The notes under the pieces are model-generated. The model worked only from the letters and a program-made list of their open reading frames with translations, was not told the origin of the DNA and ran no database searches. A program made the translations under genes and the position numbers. Positions 27,362 through 36,414 of a stretch of 64,000 nucleotides of DNA are shown piece after piece; position 1 is the stretch's first letter, and each line of letters starts with the position of its first letter. The DNA comes from Thiobius zoothamnicola (GTDB lineage: Bacteria; Pseudomonadota; Gammaproteobacteria; Chromatiales; Chromatiaceae), in the NCBI GenBank assembly GCA_963678215.1, contig OY782758.1, forward strand, positions 1,178,001 through 1,242,000, written 5' to 3'.

Positions 27362-28825
27362 TTAGGATGCTTCCTCCAACCTGCTGCGAAACAACGCATT
27401 CACTTGCTGAGGATTCGCCTTGCCTTTCGAGCGCTTCATCACTTGGCCGACAAAAAAGCCGATCATCTTAGCGCGCTTTTCCGGTTCCGCCTGACGGTAA
27501 TTCTCCACCTGCTCGGGATTGGCGATCATCACCTCATTCACCCAACTTTCCAATGCGCCTGCATCCGTCACCTGTTTAAGTCCCTTGGACTCAATAACCT
27601 CATCAGCTCCCCCTTCGCCTGCCCACATGGCCTCGAAAACCTGCTTGGCCAGCTTGCCAGAAATGGTGTTGTCCTTGATCCGGCTAAGCAATTGGGCCAA
27701 TGCTTGGGCGTCAACCGGCACATCCTTTATCTCCAAACCCGCTTTATTCAAAGCGGCAGCCAATTCACCCATCACCCAATTAGCGGCCAACTTGGCATCA
27801 CCACATTGATCAGCAACCATTTCAAAGTAATCCGCCTGAATGCGACTGGCGGTCAAAATATCCGCATCATAGGCTGATAAGCCGTATTGGGTTTGAAAAC
27901 GGGAACGCCGCACATCCGGCAACTCAGGCATGCTGGCGATAATGTCATCAACCCAGACATCACTCAGTTCGACCGGTAATAAATCGGGATCCGGGAAATA
28001 ACGATAATCGTTAGCCTCCTCTTTGGAACGCATCGAACGGGTTTCGTCTTTATCCGCGTCATACAATCGGGTTTCCTGCACCACAGCACCGCCATCCTCA
28101 ATCAAGTCAATCTGGCGCTCAATTTCATAATTAATCGCCTTTTCCAAAAAACGGAATGAATTGATATTTTTTAACTCGGCCCGGGTACCCAATTTCTCCT
28201 GGCCCAGTGGACGCACAGAAACATTGGCGTCGCAACGGAAACTGCCTTCCTGCATGTTGCCATCACAAATCCCGATATAAGTCACAATTTGATGAATCTT
28301 ACGCGCATAGGTGACGGCCTCTTTCGCTGAGCGCATATCCGGTTCGGAAACAATCTCCAATAACGGCGTACCCGCCCGGTTCAAATCGATGCCGCTCATA
28401 CCGCCGCCCAGTTGGGCATCTTCATGCAATGACTTACCCGCATCCTCTTCCAAATGCGCGCGCGTGACGCCGATTTTCTTAATCGCGCCATCATCCAATA
28501 CAACCTCGACTTCACCCTGCCCGACAATAGGCAGTTCATATTGGCTGATCTGGTAGCCCTTAGGGAGATCCGGATAAAAATAATTTTTGCGGGCAAATAC
28601 TGAATATGGCGCAAGCTCCGCATCAATCGCTTTGGCGAAACGCACCGCCATTTCAACAGCGCGCTTATTCAATACGGGCAAAACACCCGGCATACCTAAA
28701 TCCACTAAAGAAGCCTGCGTATTCGGCTCAGCGCCAAACTGGGTGGACGAAGCAGAGAAAATTTTGGATTCTGTGGCTAACTGGGTGTGAATTTCCAGGC
28801 CGATAACGGTTTCCCACTGGGGCAT
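27362..28825 (-). CDS. gatB: Aspartyl/glutamyl-tRNA(Asn/Gln) amidotransferase subunit B
   Basis: Kinase/tRNA-binding subunit of GatCAB, which amidates Glu-tRNA(Gln) and Asp-tRNA(Asn). 487 residues from the ATG at 28823-28825. Family landmarks: WETVIGLEIHTQL, LVDLGMPGVLPVLN, YFYPDLPKGYQISQYE, SFRCDANVSVRP and DYRYFPDPDLLPV. The C-terminal YqeY-like tail ends VNALFRSRLEEAS. gatC and gatA are not adjacent, though many genomes have gatCAB together. Confidence 0.97.
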   Translation of the reverse strand: MPQWETVIGLEIHTQLATESKIFSASSTQFGAEPNTQASLVDLGMPGVLPVLNKRAVEMAVRFAKAIDAELAPYSVFARKNYFYPDLPKGYQISQYELPIVGQGEVEVVLDDGAIKKIGVTRAHLEEDAGKSLHEDAQLGGGMSGIDLNRAGTPLLEIVSEPDMRSAKEAVTYARKIHQIVTYIGICDGNMQEGSFRCDANVSVRPLGQEKLGTRAELKNINSFRFLEKAINYEIERQIDLIEDGGAVVQETRLYDADKDETRSMRSKEEANDYRYFPDPDLLPVELSDVWVDDIIASMPELPDVRRSRFQTQYGLSAYDADILTASRIQADYFEMVADQCGDAKLAANWVMGELAAALNKAGLEIKDVPVDAQALAQLLSRIKDNTISGKLAKQVFEAMWAGEGGADEVIESKGLKQVTDAGALESWVNEVMIANPEQVENYRQAEPEKRAKMIGFFVGQVMKRSKGKANPQQVNALFRSRLEEAS

Positions 28826-28935
28826 CAAATAGCTCCGACGAAGTCAATTAACGGGAAATTATATCAATTCCCCGGCATCTGATTGAAGTTGGCCCTTACA
28901 ATCTTTATCCACCACAAAGCGGGTGACTGAAATAA

Positions 28936-28969
28936 AGACATCTGTCCCATCGCATCAGGGCAGATGTCT
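28936..28969. promoter_or_regulatory. Inverted repeat upstream of the PepSY gene
   Basis: AGACATCTG (28936-28944) and CAGATGTCT (28961-28969) form a 9-bp stem, extended by CCC/GGG after a bulge, with a 9-nt loop. It lies about 70 bp before the PepSY start codon. There is no following T-run, so it may be an operator or a leader hairpin. Confidence 0.4.
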
Positions 28970-29041
28970 ATTACGTCGCTAACCTATGCGCCGCATACTT
29001 TCCTCACACATTCAACTGGCACCAATACTGAGGAAATCATC

Positions 29042-29314
29042 ATGAAAATGCTTCTTTCTACTCTGACTGCAACGCTTTTGCTGTCGCAAACGGTTTTCGC
29101 TGGCGCAGACTGTCCCGCCGCCCCTAAAAATGAATGGCTATCCGAATTGGACATGCAAAAAAGAATCATCAATGAATATGGCTACTCCATCAGTAAATTC
29201 AAAATTGATGACAACTGCTACGAAATCTACGGTAAAACCGCAGCGGGCAAAAAAGTTGAAATCTACTTCAACCCAACTGACGGCGACATCGTCAAGAAAA
29301 AATACAAAAACTGA
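29042..29314 (+). CDS. Exported PepSY-like domain protein
   Basis: 90 residues from ATG 29042, with GAGGA upstream. A signal peptide (MKMLLSTLTATLLLSQTVFA, residues 1-20) is followed by a single PepSY-type domain, seen in WLSELDMQKRIINEYGY, ISKFKIDDNCYEIYG and GKKVEIYFNPTDGDIV. Two Cys (about 24 and 61) could pair. Such small PepSY proteins often sit with b-type cytochromes; here a cytochrome b561-like gene starts 3 bp after the stop, so the two are translationally linked. Confidence 0.85.
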   Translation: MKMLLSTLTATLLLSQTVFAGADCPAAPKNEWLSELDMQKRIINEYGYSISKFKIDDNCYEIYGKTAAGKKVEIYFNPTDGDIVKKKYKN

Positions 29315-29317
29315 ATC

Positions 29318-29845
29318 ATGTCAACAGCACCACAAACCATCATAATTTGGGATGGCTTCATACGCCTGTTTCATTGGAGCGTCGCCAGCTTGTTTTTACT
29401 GGATTTTTGGGTGCTGGAAGATGGCGACCCGCCCCATGAATGGGCGGGTTACGCACTCGGCGCATTAGTGCTGATGCGCATTATCTGGGGTTTTATTGGA
29501 CCAGAAAATGCGCGTTTCAGCAGCTTCTTTCCTACACCTAAACGCATCGCGGCGCATTGGCGCGAACTAAAAACTGGCGAAATTGATCCAAACGTTGGGC
29601 ACAACCCCTTCGGCGGCGCTATGGTGATTTTTTTGCTCAGCCTATTGGTCTTGGTCACTCTATCTGGATGGATGCAGACGCTGGATGCATTTTGGGGCGA
29701 AGAATGGGTGCAGCAATTACATGAAATCAGCGCGGATATCACCATGATAGCCGTCGTCATTCATGTCAGCGCAGTTGTTTTGATGCAGATTCTGACTCAA
29801 ATACCTTTGATACAAACCATGGTGACAGGCAGGCGTCAGATCTAA
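29318..29845 (+). CDS. Cytochrome b561-family membrane protein
   Basis: 175-residue inner-membrane diheme-type cytochrome b of the b561/hydrogenase b-subunit kind. Four hydrophobic spans are visible, with His residues suited to heme ligation in LFHWSV (span 1), HEWAGYALG (span 2), LHEISADITMI and VIHVSAV (span 4). Likely passes electrons between the quinone pool and a periplasmic partner. It follows the PepSY gene at once, as in many proteobacteria. Confidence 0.88.
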   Translation: MSTAPQTIIIWDGFIRLFHWSVASLFLLDFWVLEDGDPPHEWAGYALGALVLMRIIWGFIGPENARFSSFFPTPKRIAAHWRELKTGEIDPNVGHNPFGGAMVIFLLSLLVLVTLSGWMQTLDAFWGEEWVQQLHEISADITMIAVVIHVSAVVLMQILTQIPLIQTMVTGRRQI

Positions 29846-30025
29846 GTCAGCCACCCCCAAGATTCAGCGCTTCTGAATCCGGTAACGAGTTAGCCACATT
29901 TTATAATGGCATGGCGACTGAAACCGTTCCGCATTGTAAAATTCAACTCATGTTACGACCATTACGCTTTGTTTCGCTGTGGCGCGTCTGCATGACGACG
30001 CCATCCCAGGAGAAACCATCACTTC

Positions 30026-31120
30026 ATGCATGATGATGACCAACTCGCCTGGCTGGCTTTGCTGCGCGCGCCTCGCGTCGGTCCGGCAACGTTGAATCCC
30101 GTGTTGGCGGCCTGCCCGGATGCGCAGCAACTTTTACACCACCCACCGGAAGGGATTCCGCAGCATTTGCGCGATTATTTGCATCAACCGGACTGGTCAC
30201 AGGCTGAGGCGGATTTGCGCTGGTTGCAAGAGAGTCAGACGCAATTATTAACCATCACGGATGAGCAACAATATCCGCCATTGTTACGAAGCCTAAGCGC
30301 GCCACCTTCGGTATTGTTTTATAAAGGCGATCTCAATTTGCTGCATATGCCGCAATTGGCGGTGGTTGGCAGCCGCAACGCCAGTCGTGGTGGTTGCGCG
30401 ACCGGTCATCAATTTTGCGCTTATCTGGCTCGTCATGGCATGACGATCACCAGCGGTTTGGCGCAGGGTATCGATACCATTGCTCATCAAGGTGCTTTGT
30501 CGGTGGAAGGCGGGACAATCGCCGTGATGGGTACTGGGTTGGACCGGGTTTATCCGGCCAGTAACCACGATCTGGCGCATGAGATTGCCGACAAAGGCGT
30601 GCTGGTTTCGGAATATTTGCCAGGCACCCGGCCATTCAAAGGGAATTTTCCGCAGCGCAACCGGATTATCGCCGGTTTGTCGATGGGGGTTTTAGTGGTT
30701 GAAGCCGCCCGTAAAAGCGGCTCTTTGATCACGGCCAGGTTGGCGGCTGAACTGGGGCGGGAAGTTTTCGCGATTCCTGGCTCCATCCATAACCCGATGG
30801 CACGTGGTTGCCATCAATTGATTCGGGATGGGGCGAAATTGGTGGATACGGCTGAACATATTGTGGAAGAGTTTGGCGCAGCATTGGCCAGTTTGCAGGA
30901 AAGCATTACCCAACCCCCTGCCGTTGCAACCACTGAAGCACCTTCCGCTGAGTACGACACTTTACTGGAAGCCATGGGATTTGACCCCGTAACCACGGAT
31001 CAATTGGTCGAACGGACAGATTTCAGCGCAGCAGAAATTTCCTCCATGCTGTTATTGATGGAGTTAAAAGGTCAGGTCAGCGCGATGTCTGGCGGATTGT
31101 TTATCCGTGGGCGAACGTAG
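30026..31120 (+). CDS. dprA: DNA-processing protein DprA
   Basis: Loads RecA onto incoming single-stranded DNA in natural transformation. 364 residues: N-terminal SAM-like helices (about 1-70), Rossmann-like core with AVVGSRNASRGG, GLAQGIDTIAHQGAL and GTGLDRVYP, and GSLITARLAAELGREVFAIPGS, then a C-terminal winged helix (MGFDPVTTDQLVERTDF). The ATG at 30026 has an AGGAG site about 12 bases upstream. In E. coli dprA (smf) is next to smg and topA; here it is 23 kb away. Confidence 0.95.
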   Translation: MHDDDQLAWLALLRAPRVGPATLNPVLAACPDAQQLLHHPPEGIPQHLRDYLHQPDWSQAEADLRWLQESQTQLLTITDEQQYPPLLRSLSAPPSVLFYKGDLNLLHMPQLAVVGSRNASRGGCATGHQFCAYLARHGMTITSGLAQGIDTIAHQGALSVEGGTIAVMGTGLDRVYPASNHDLAHEIADKGVLVSEYLPGTRPFKGNFPQRNRIIAGLSMGVLVVEAARKSGSLITARLAAELGREVFAIPGSIHNPMARGCHQLIRDGAKLVDTAEHIVEEFGAALASLQESITQPPAVATTEAPSAEYDTLLEAMGFDPVTTDQLVERTDFSAAEISSMLLLMELKGQVSAMSGGLFIRGRT

Positions 31121-31236
31121 CGGATACATCTCAGCACCACTTGAGCGAACTTCAACACCCTGTTAAGACTTATGTTAATCTCAGCGGCTATTTTGGCGTC
31201 ACGCCCGACGCCTTGCGTATACCGAGGTGAGTCAGC

Positions 31237-32523
31237 ATGCGTATTTTAGAACTTATTGAAAATTTTTCTAAAGGGTGGCGCAGAACGGCATCAAATCTTC
31301 ATTGCCCACCGCAAGCGGTGGGCGCAAAATGCTCGCATGCTTTATACGACGGCGGCCTCAGGTTCGGTGCCGTTTTATCCCGGTTTTTATTGTCCACTGT
31401 CGCGATGTTATCACTCAGCGCCTGTGGCTCGCTGATTGATTTTATTGCCCCGCCCGATATTGAGCAGCCAGCTGAATTACGTGAATTCGAGCCGAAAATC
31501 AAAATCCAAACCCTATGGAGTGACGCTATCCCTTCGGTGGCGGATTATCTGAATTTAAAACCGGCCTTGGATCAGGATCGTTTATATGTCGCTGGCGGTC
31601 ATGGTCAAGTACGCGCCCTGGACGCCGCAACGGGTGATGCAATTTGGACGGTTGACCTGGAAGTCCCTTTGTCCGCTGGCCCTGGAGTGGGAGAGGGTCT
31701 GGTATTACTGGGCACGAGTGACGCCGAGATTATCGCCCTGTCCGCCGAAGACGGTGAATTGCGCTGGCGAAGCCGGGTGAGTAGTGAGGTCCTGGCAACG
31801 CCGGTCGCCGCTTTCGGGCGCGTGGTGGCACGCACCTTGGATGGCAAAGTGATTGGCCTGGATGCTAAAGATGGCATTGAACGCTGGCGTTATCTGCGTG
31901 ATGCGCCCGTATTGAGCTTGCGTGGCGAGAGTTCGCCGGTACTGAATGGGTTGCAGGTGTTATGTGGTATGGATGGCGGCAAATTGGTCGCTTTGGATGT
32001 GCGCACCGGCCAACTTGCCTGGGAATCGACCATCGCCTTATCCACCGGGCGTTCTGAATTGGATCGGCTGGTCGATATTGATGGCGACCCGGTGATTTAT
32101 CGGGGCAGTGTTTACGTGACCGCCTACCAAGGCGGCGTCGCCGCGCTGGGCGAATATTCCGGCACGGTGTTATGGCGTCGTGAGCTGTCCGCTTATAGTC
32201 AGCCTGCCGCCGAAGGGGACGAGTTGTATGTGGCGGATGCAGATGGGGTGATCCACGCCTTTGATAATCAGACGGGTGCCTCTTTATGGCAGCAAAACCT
32301 GTTCCAGCGGCGCCAGTTATCGGATGTGGCGATATTGGGTAATTTCGTCGCGGTGGGCGATTACGCCGGTTATGTGCATTTTTTACTGCGTCAGGATGGC
32401 CGTCAGGCGGCGCGGGTGCGGGTTGGCGATGCGCCGATTCGTAAAGGCTTGTTAAGCGTCGGCGATGTTCTGTATGTGCAAGGCGAAACTGGCGCATTAC
32501 AGGCATTGCGTCTGGAGTTTTGA
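31237..32523 (+). CDS. bamB: Outer-membrane assembly lipoprotein BamB
   Basis: Beta-propeller lipoprotein of the BAM complex, which inserts outer-membrane proteins. PQQ-like repeats fill about residues 110-425 (e.g. GQVRALDAATGDAIW, GKVIGLDAKDGIERW, GVIHAFDNQTGASLWQ). The lipobox SLSAC puts the acylated Cys near residue 63, unusually deep: the ATG at 31237 has a good GAGGTG ribosome site, but about 40 residues precede the hydrophobic stretch. That extra DNA contains a perfect 9-bp hairpin (31304-31323). A later non-ATG start is possible. der follows with a 1-bp overlap. Confidence 0.92.
   Translation: MRILELIENFSKGWRRTASNLHCPPQAVGAKCSHALYDGGLRFGAVLSRFLLSTVAMLSLSACGSLIDFIAPPDIEQPAELREFEPKIKIQTLWSDAIPSVADYLNLKPALDQDRLYVAGGHGQVRALDAATGDAIWTVDLEVPLSAGPGVGEGLVLLGTSDAEIIALSAEDGELRWRSRVSSEVLATPVAAFGRVVARTLDGKVIGLDAKDGIERWRYLRDAPVLSLRGESSPVLNGLQVLCGMDGGKLVALDVRTGQLAWESTIALSTGRSELDRLVDIDGDPVIYRGSVYVTAYQGGVAALGEYSGTVLWRRELSAYSQPAAEGDELYVADADGVIHAFDNQTGASLWQQNLFQRRQLSDVAILGNFVAVGDYAGYVHFLLRQDGRQAARVRVGDAPIRKGLLSVGDVLYVQGETGALQALRLEF
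31304..31323. repeat. Perfect GC-rich hairpin inside the 5' part of bamB
   Basis: Arms GCCCACCGC (31304-31312) and GCGGTGGGC (31315-31323) are perfectly complementary around AA. It lies within the extra N-terminal codons of bamB and would fold stably in mRNA. Confidence 0.6.
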
Positions 32524-33926
32524 TGTTACCCGTGATTGCTTTGGTGGGACGCCCTAATGTCGGCAAATCCACGTTATTCAATCAGTTGACCCGAAGCCGT
32601 GACGCCTTGGTGGCGAATCAGCCCGGTCTGACCCGTGATCGTCAGTATGGCCTGGCCAAACTGGATGACTCAGCTTATTTGGTGATTGATACCGGTGGCC
32701 TCAGTGGTGACGTCGATGGCATCGAAGGTTTGATGGAGCAGCAAGTCACCATCGCGATTGATGAAGCCGATCATTTGATTTTTCTGCTGGATGCACGGGA
32801 TGGATTGACGGCAGCTGATGAACAAATCGCCGCGCGACTACGCCGCACGGGAAAACCCATCACGATCGCCATCAACAAAAGCGAAAGCGTTAACCATGAT
32901 ATGGCTGCCGTTGAATTTCATGCGCTTGGCCTGGGAGATCCTCTGCTCATCGCGGCGGCGCATGGGCGTGGCCTCAAAACCCTGATCCATCACATATTGG
33001 CGAAATCACCCATCGACGTTGCTGCTGCGGACCAAGCAGATATCGCCGAGCAAACCAGAAATAGTGTACGAATTGCGGTGATCGGACGGCCCAATGTCGG
33101 CAAGTCAACCCTGGTCAACCGTCTGTTGGGTGAAGAGCGCGTGGTGGCCTATGACCAGCCCGGTACAACACGGGACTCCATCAGCATTCCTTTTATCCAT
33201 CAGGATAAGCCATATACCTTGATTGATACAGCGGGCGTGCGGCGGCGGGCGCGTATTCACCAGACGATTGAAAAATTCAGCGTGATCAAAGCCTTGCAAG
33301 CGATGAACGCTGCCAATGTCGTATTATTGGTGTTGGATGCCCACCAAGGCTTGAGCGAACAGGATGCGACTCTGGCTGGACATGTACTGGAAAGTGGTCG
33401 CGCACTGGTGGTCGTGATCAACAAATGGGATGGTTTGGCATCTGATGAACGTGATCGACTGAAAAGCGAACTGGCGCGGCGTTTGCAATTTCTTGATTTC
33501 GCCGAATGGCATTTCGTCTCAGCTTTACATGGCAGTGGAGTCGGCCATTTGATGAAGGCGGTTGACGCCGCCTATCAAGCCGCCATGGTGGATTTGAAAA
33601 CCACGGACCTGACCCGTGCGCTGGAACAAGCACTTGGCGAACATCAAATCCCTCTCGTGCGGGGACGCCGTGTCAAGCTGCGCTATGCGCATCAAGGCGG
33701 AAAAAATCCACCGTTGATTATCGTACATGGCAATCAGACCAACCAGGTGCCAGCCACTTATCAACGTTTCCTGCTGAATCGATTTCGTGAAGTGTTTCGT
33801 TTGCGGGGCACGCCGCTGAAAGTGGAATTCCGCACAGGACATAACCCTTTCCAAGGGCGACGCAACACACTGACTGAACGGCAGCAAAGAAAACGCCGAC
33901 GTTTGATGCGACACGTCAAAAAATAA
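32523..33926 (+). CDS. der: Ribosome-assembly GTPase Der (EngA)
   Basis: Double GTPase needed for 50S ribosome assembly. 467 residues from the ATG at 32523, which overlaps the bamB stop (TGATG). Each G domain has its own P-loop (GRPNVGKST twice, near residues 8 and 187), a DxxG (DTGG and DTAG) and an NKxD-type motif (second: INKWDG; the first reads INKSE). A C-terminal KH-like domain (about 365-450) binds rRNA. bamB-der order is conserved. Confidence 0.97.
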   Translation: MLPVIALVGRPNVGKSTLFNQLTRSRDALVANQPGLTRDRQYGLAKLDDSAYLVIDTGGLSGDVDGIEGLMEQQVTIAIDEADHLIFLLDARDGLTAADEQIAARLRRTGKPITIAINKSESVNHDMAAVEFHALGLGDPLLIAAAHGRGLKTLIHHILAKSPIDVAAADQADIAEQTRNSVRIAVIGRPNVGKSTLVNRLLGEERVVAYDQPGTTRDSISIPFIHQDKPYTLIDTAGVRRRARIHQTIEKFSVIKALQAMNAANVVLLVLDAHQGLSEQDATLAGHVLESGRALVVVINKWDGLASDERDRLKSELARRLQFLDFAEWHFVSALHGSGVGHLMKAVDAAYQAAMVDLKTTDLTRALEQALGEHQIPLVRGRRVKLRYAHQGGKNPPLIIVHGNQTNQVPATYQRFLLNRFREVFRLRGTPLKVEFRTGHNPFQGRRNTLTERQQRKRRRLMRHVKK

Positions 33927-33942
33927 GCGCCGCACAATCGGG

Positions 33943-34398
33943 CTATCCCGACTGGAGTTGGTTCAAAATATGTTGACCAGATGGAGAACCCACCCGCAAT
34001 TCCACTGAACGCCCTGATTCAGCATGATCAATCTGGATGGTCAGATCGGCTTCCGGCAACCAGCCTTGAGCACGTTGCGGCCACTCAATGAGTAAAATCG
34101 CGGATTCGGCAAGCATCTCACGCAATCCCAGGTATTCGAGTTCTTCCGCATCCGCCAAGCGATATAAATCCAGATGGTAGCAAACACCTTTAGGCAATAA
34201 ATAAGGCTCTATCAAAGTATAGGTCGGACTTTTGACATTGCCCTCATACCCACGTCCGCGCAGCAAACCGCGTGCCAGCGTGGTTTTACCCGCACCCAGA
34301 TCACCTTGCAGAAAAATCAAGGCTTTGCGATCGATAACTTCACCCAGGCGCTGGCCCAGAGCGACTTGCGCTGCAGCGTTGGCAAGATGCCATTTCAT
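33943..34398 (-). CDS. tsaE: tRNA threonylcarbamoyladenosine ATPase TsaE
   Basis: 151-residue ATPase that, with TsaB and TsaD, makes t6A37 in tRNA. P-loop GDLGAGKTTLARGLL; switch-like SPTYTLIEPY; LYHLDLYRLAD and LIEWPQRAQGWLP complete the family signature. It overlaps the end of nnr by 4 bp (ATGA), the conserved yjeF-yjeE pairing of gammaproteobacteria. It converges with der. Confidence 0.96.
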   Translation of the reverse strand: MKWHLANAAAQVALGQRLGEVIDRKALIFLQGDLGAGKTTLARGLLRGRGYEGNVKSPTYTLIEPYLLPKGVCYHLDLYRLADAEELEYLGLREMLAESAILLIEWPQRAQGWLPEADLTIQIDHAESGRSVELRVGSPSGQHILNQLQSG

Positions 34399-35912
34399 GC
34401 CGTATTCACCAAAGTTGGTAATTCATCGATCAAATCACTGGCTAACAAACCGCGTTCACCTCGTCTGGCCGCCGCTTGATCAGCAGCAGCGGCATGTAAA
34501 CAAACTCCACTTTCCGCCGCCGCCTGTAACGACAGGCCTTGCGCCAGTAATCCACCAATCACACCGCTCAGCACATCCCCCATGCCGCCGCTCGCCATCC
34601 CTGGATTACCATCCGAACATAAAGCGGGAGGGTTTGGCCCGGCTACGCTAATCAGCGTGCCAGCCCCTTTGAGCACGGCGACACCGCCATATTGCCGTTG
34701 CAACCGTTGCGCGGCGGCAAACCGGTCCTGATGGATAATCGCTGCACAGTCGCCCAATAATCTGGCCGCTTCGCCTGGATGAGGCGTCAATACCCAATGA
34801 TCTTGCTGGCGGGGTTGCTCAGCGAGTAAATTCAGCGCATCCGCGTCAACCACCATCGGTCGATTCGCTTTCATGGCGGCGGCATAAATAGACCGTCCCC
34901 AAGCGGTTTGCCCCAAACCTGGGCCAATCACCACCACACTGGCTTGTTGTAACAAAGCCTGTAAATCATCCGGCTGTTCAAGCGCATGCACCATTAATTC
35001 AGGCCGTGCGGCCAGCAAACCGGCAACATGCGCGGCGCGGGTCGCCACCGAGACCTTTCCGGCACCGCAACGCGCAGCGGCTTCAGCAGCCATGCGAACT
35101 GCACCGCCATAACCCTGATCACCACCGATAACCAAGACATGGCCGAAATGGCCTTTATGCGCCGAGCGTTTGCGAAGGGAAAGTTTGGGTTGCTTGCGCC
35201 AGTCAATGCGCCGCGTGGATATCACCTGGCTGGCATAGATAGCCGCTGGCATTTGCAACGCATCGAACACAATATCGCCGCAACAATCCCCGCCATCGGC
35301 GGTGAACATGCCTTGTTTCAAACCAATGAACGAGAGAGTGATATCAGCCTGAATGGCGTTGCCCAGAGCAACGCCGGTATCAGCGTTTAAACCGGTTGGC
35401 ATATCCAACGCCAATATAGGGGCCTGATGCGCATTCGCGGCTTGGGTCGCCTGTCGCCAAGCACCGCGTAGTTCGCGTTGCAAACCGGTGCCCAGCATAG
35501 CGTCAACAATGACATCGCAAGGTTGAGGGATACCACGATAATCACGCCAGGCACCTTGCATAGCTTGGCATCGCGCATGCCAATGCTCCGCATAATGTAA
35601 GGCATCACCTTTTAACGCCGCGCGATCACCTAATTGCAACACTTGAACCATCAAACCCGCCTGACAAGCCAGATCAGCCAGCACGAAACCATCGCCAGCA
35701 TTGTTGCCCAAACCCGTTAGAATCACAATGAAACGGGCATCCGGCCAACGTTGCCTGAGTACCTGGAAAGCCGCAGCACCTGCGCGTGACATCAACTCGC
35801 GGCTGGGAATATGAAAATGCTCAATCGCCTGCCGATCCAAAGCGCGCACTTGATCCACGCGGTATAAGGCGTAAGGTAATTGGGTGGATTTTGGTATTAG
35901 GCGAGGCGTCAT
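34395..35912 (-). CDS. nnr: Bifunctional NAD(P)H-hydrate epimerase/dehydratase
   Basis: Repairs hydrated NAD(P)H. Residues about 1-220 are the YjeF_N epimerase (GLGNNAGDGFVLADLA, DAMLGTGLQRELRG, ALDMPTGLNADTG). Residues about 230-500 are the ADP/ATP-dependent dehydratase of ribokinase-like fold (GHFGHVLVIGGDQGYGGAVRMAA, WVLTPHPGEAARLLG, GNPGMASGGMGDVLSG). 505 residues. Overlaps tsaE by 4 bp. Confidence 0.96.
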   Translation of the reverse strand: MTPRLIPKSTQLPYALYRVDQVRALDRQAIEHFHIPSRELMSRAGAAAFQVLRQRWPDARFIVILTGLGNNAGDGFVLADLACQAGLMVQVLQLGDRAALKGDALHYAEHWHARCQAMQGAWRDYRGIPQPCDVIVDAMLGTGLQRELRGAWRQATQAANAHQAPILALDMPTGLNADTGVALGNAIQADITLSFIGLKQGMFTADGGDCCGDIVFDALQMPAAIYASQVISTRRIDWRKQPKLSLRKRSAHKGHFGHVLVIGGDQGYGGAVRMAAEAAARCGAGKVSVATRAAHVAGLLAARPELMVHALEQPDDLQALLQQASVVVIGPGLGQTAWGRSIYAAAMKANRPMVVDADALNLLAEQPRQQDHWVLTPHPGEAARLLGDCAAIIHQDRFAAAQRLQRQYGGVAVLKGAGTLISVAGPNPPALCSDGNPGMASGGMGDVLSGVIGGLLAQGLSLQAAAESGVCLHAAAADQAAARRGERGLLASDLIDELPTLVNTA

Positions 35913-36414
35913 GCTGGAGAATTGAAGCTGGTGCTTATCTGGTGGAAAAACGCAAGCGATCAGTGCAGTAAAACATCATGCCATGGCTTTGTCCAACATC
36001 AGCGCGGCCTTACCGAAGTGTCATGGTCTAATGGAAGAAGACACTCAATTAAGAGAAATTATTTAGAAATTGGGTGAATATAATGAATCGAAAAAGTCTC
36101 TATACCGAAGCCTTTAAATAAGGCTCTATCAGCTTAGTTTTAGACCAAGTGCTGAGCCACTACACTGTCGCGAATGGACTATGAGCAAGAAGCAATGAAG
36201 CAAAAAGTCATGGAAACCTGTCTACTTTTATTTGACCATTACAGCCCGGCTCGGGTACCGATACCAGACTCAGTTTTCTTCACCTGCTGATACGGCACCC
36301 ATTTTCCCGGAAAGGCAGTAAACATCGGCGTAGGGTATGAAAGCAGCGTGAATCTCAGCTTTCGGTGACGGCCAACAACAGGCAAATGAATTACTATCAC
36401 CTTATTGCTGACTT
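35913..36414. other. Decayed accessory sequence between nnr and the IS30 derivative
   Basis: About 500 bp with no intact gene. It contains the IS3 orfA remnant at 36083-36182 and then sequence with no recognisable content up to the IS30-derived element. Confidence 0.5.
36083..36182 (+). pseudogene. IS3-type orfA remnant
   Basis: Translates as MNRKSLYTEAFK, a stop, then GSISLVLDQVL before another stop. This matches the N-terminus of IS3-family OrfA (compare the intact one at 17919: AEFKQEAASLVLDQGY) with an in-frame stop at codon 13. No downstream transposase survives. Confidence 0.5.

Noticed and set aside
31865..32581. 238-codon open frame antisense to bamB/der
   Set aside because: It mirrors the coding bias of clearly real genes on the other strand and encodes a low-complexity Arg/His/Pro-rich product.
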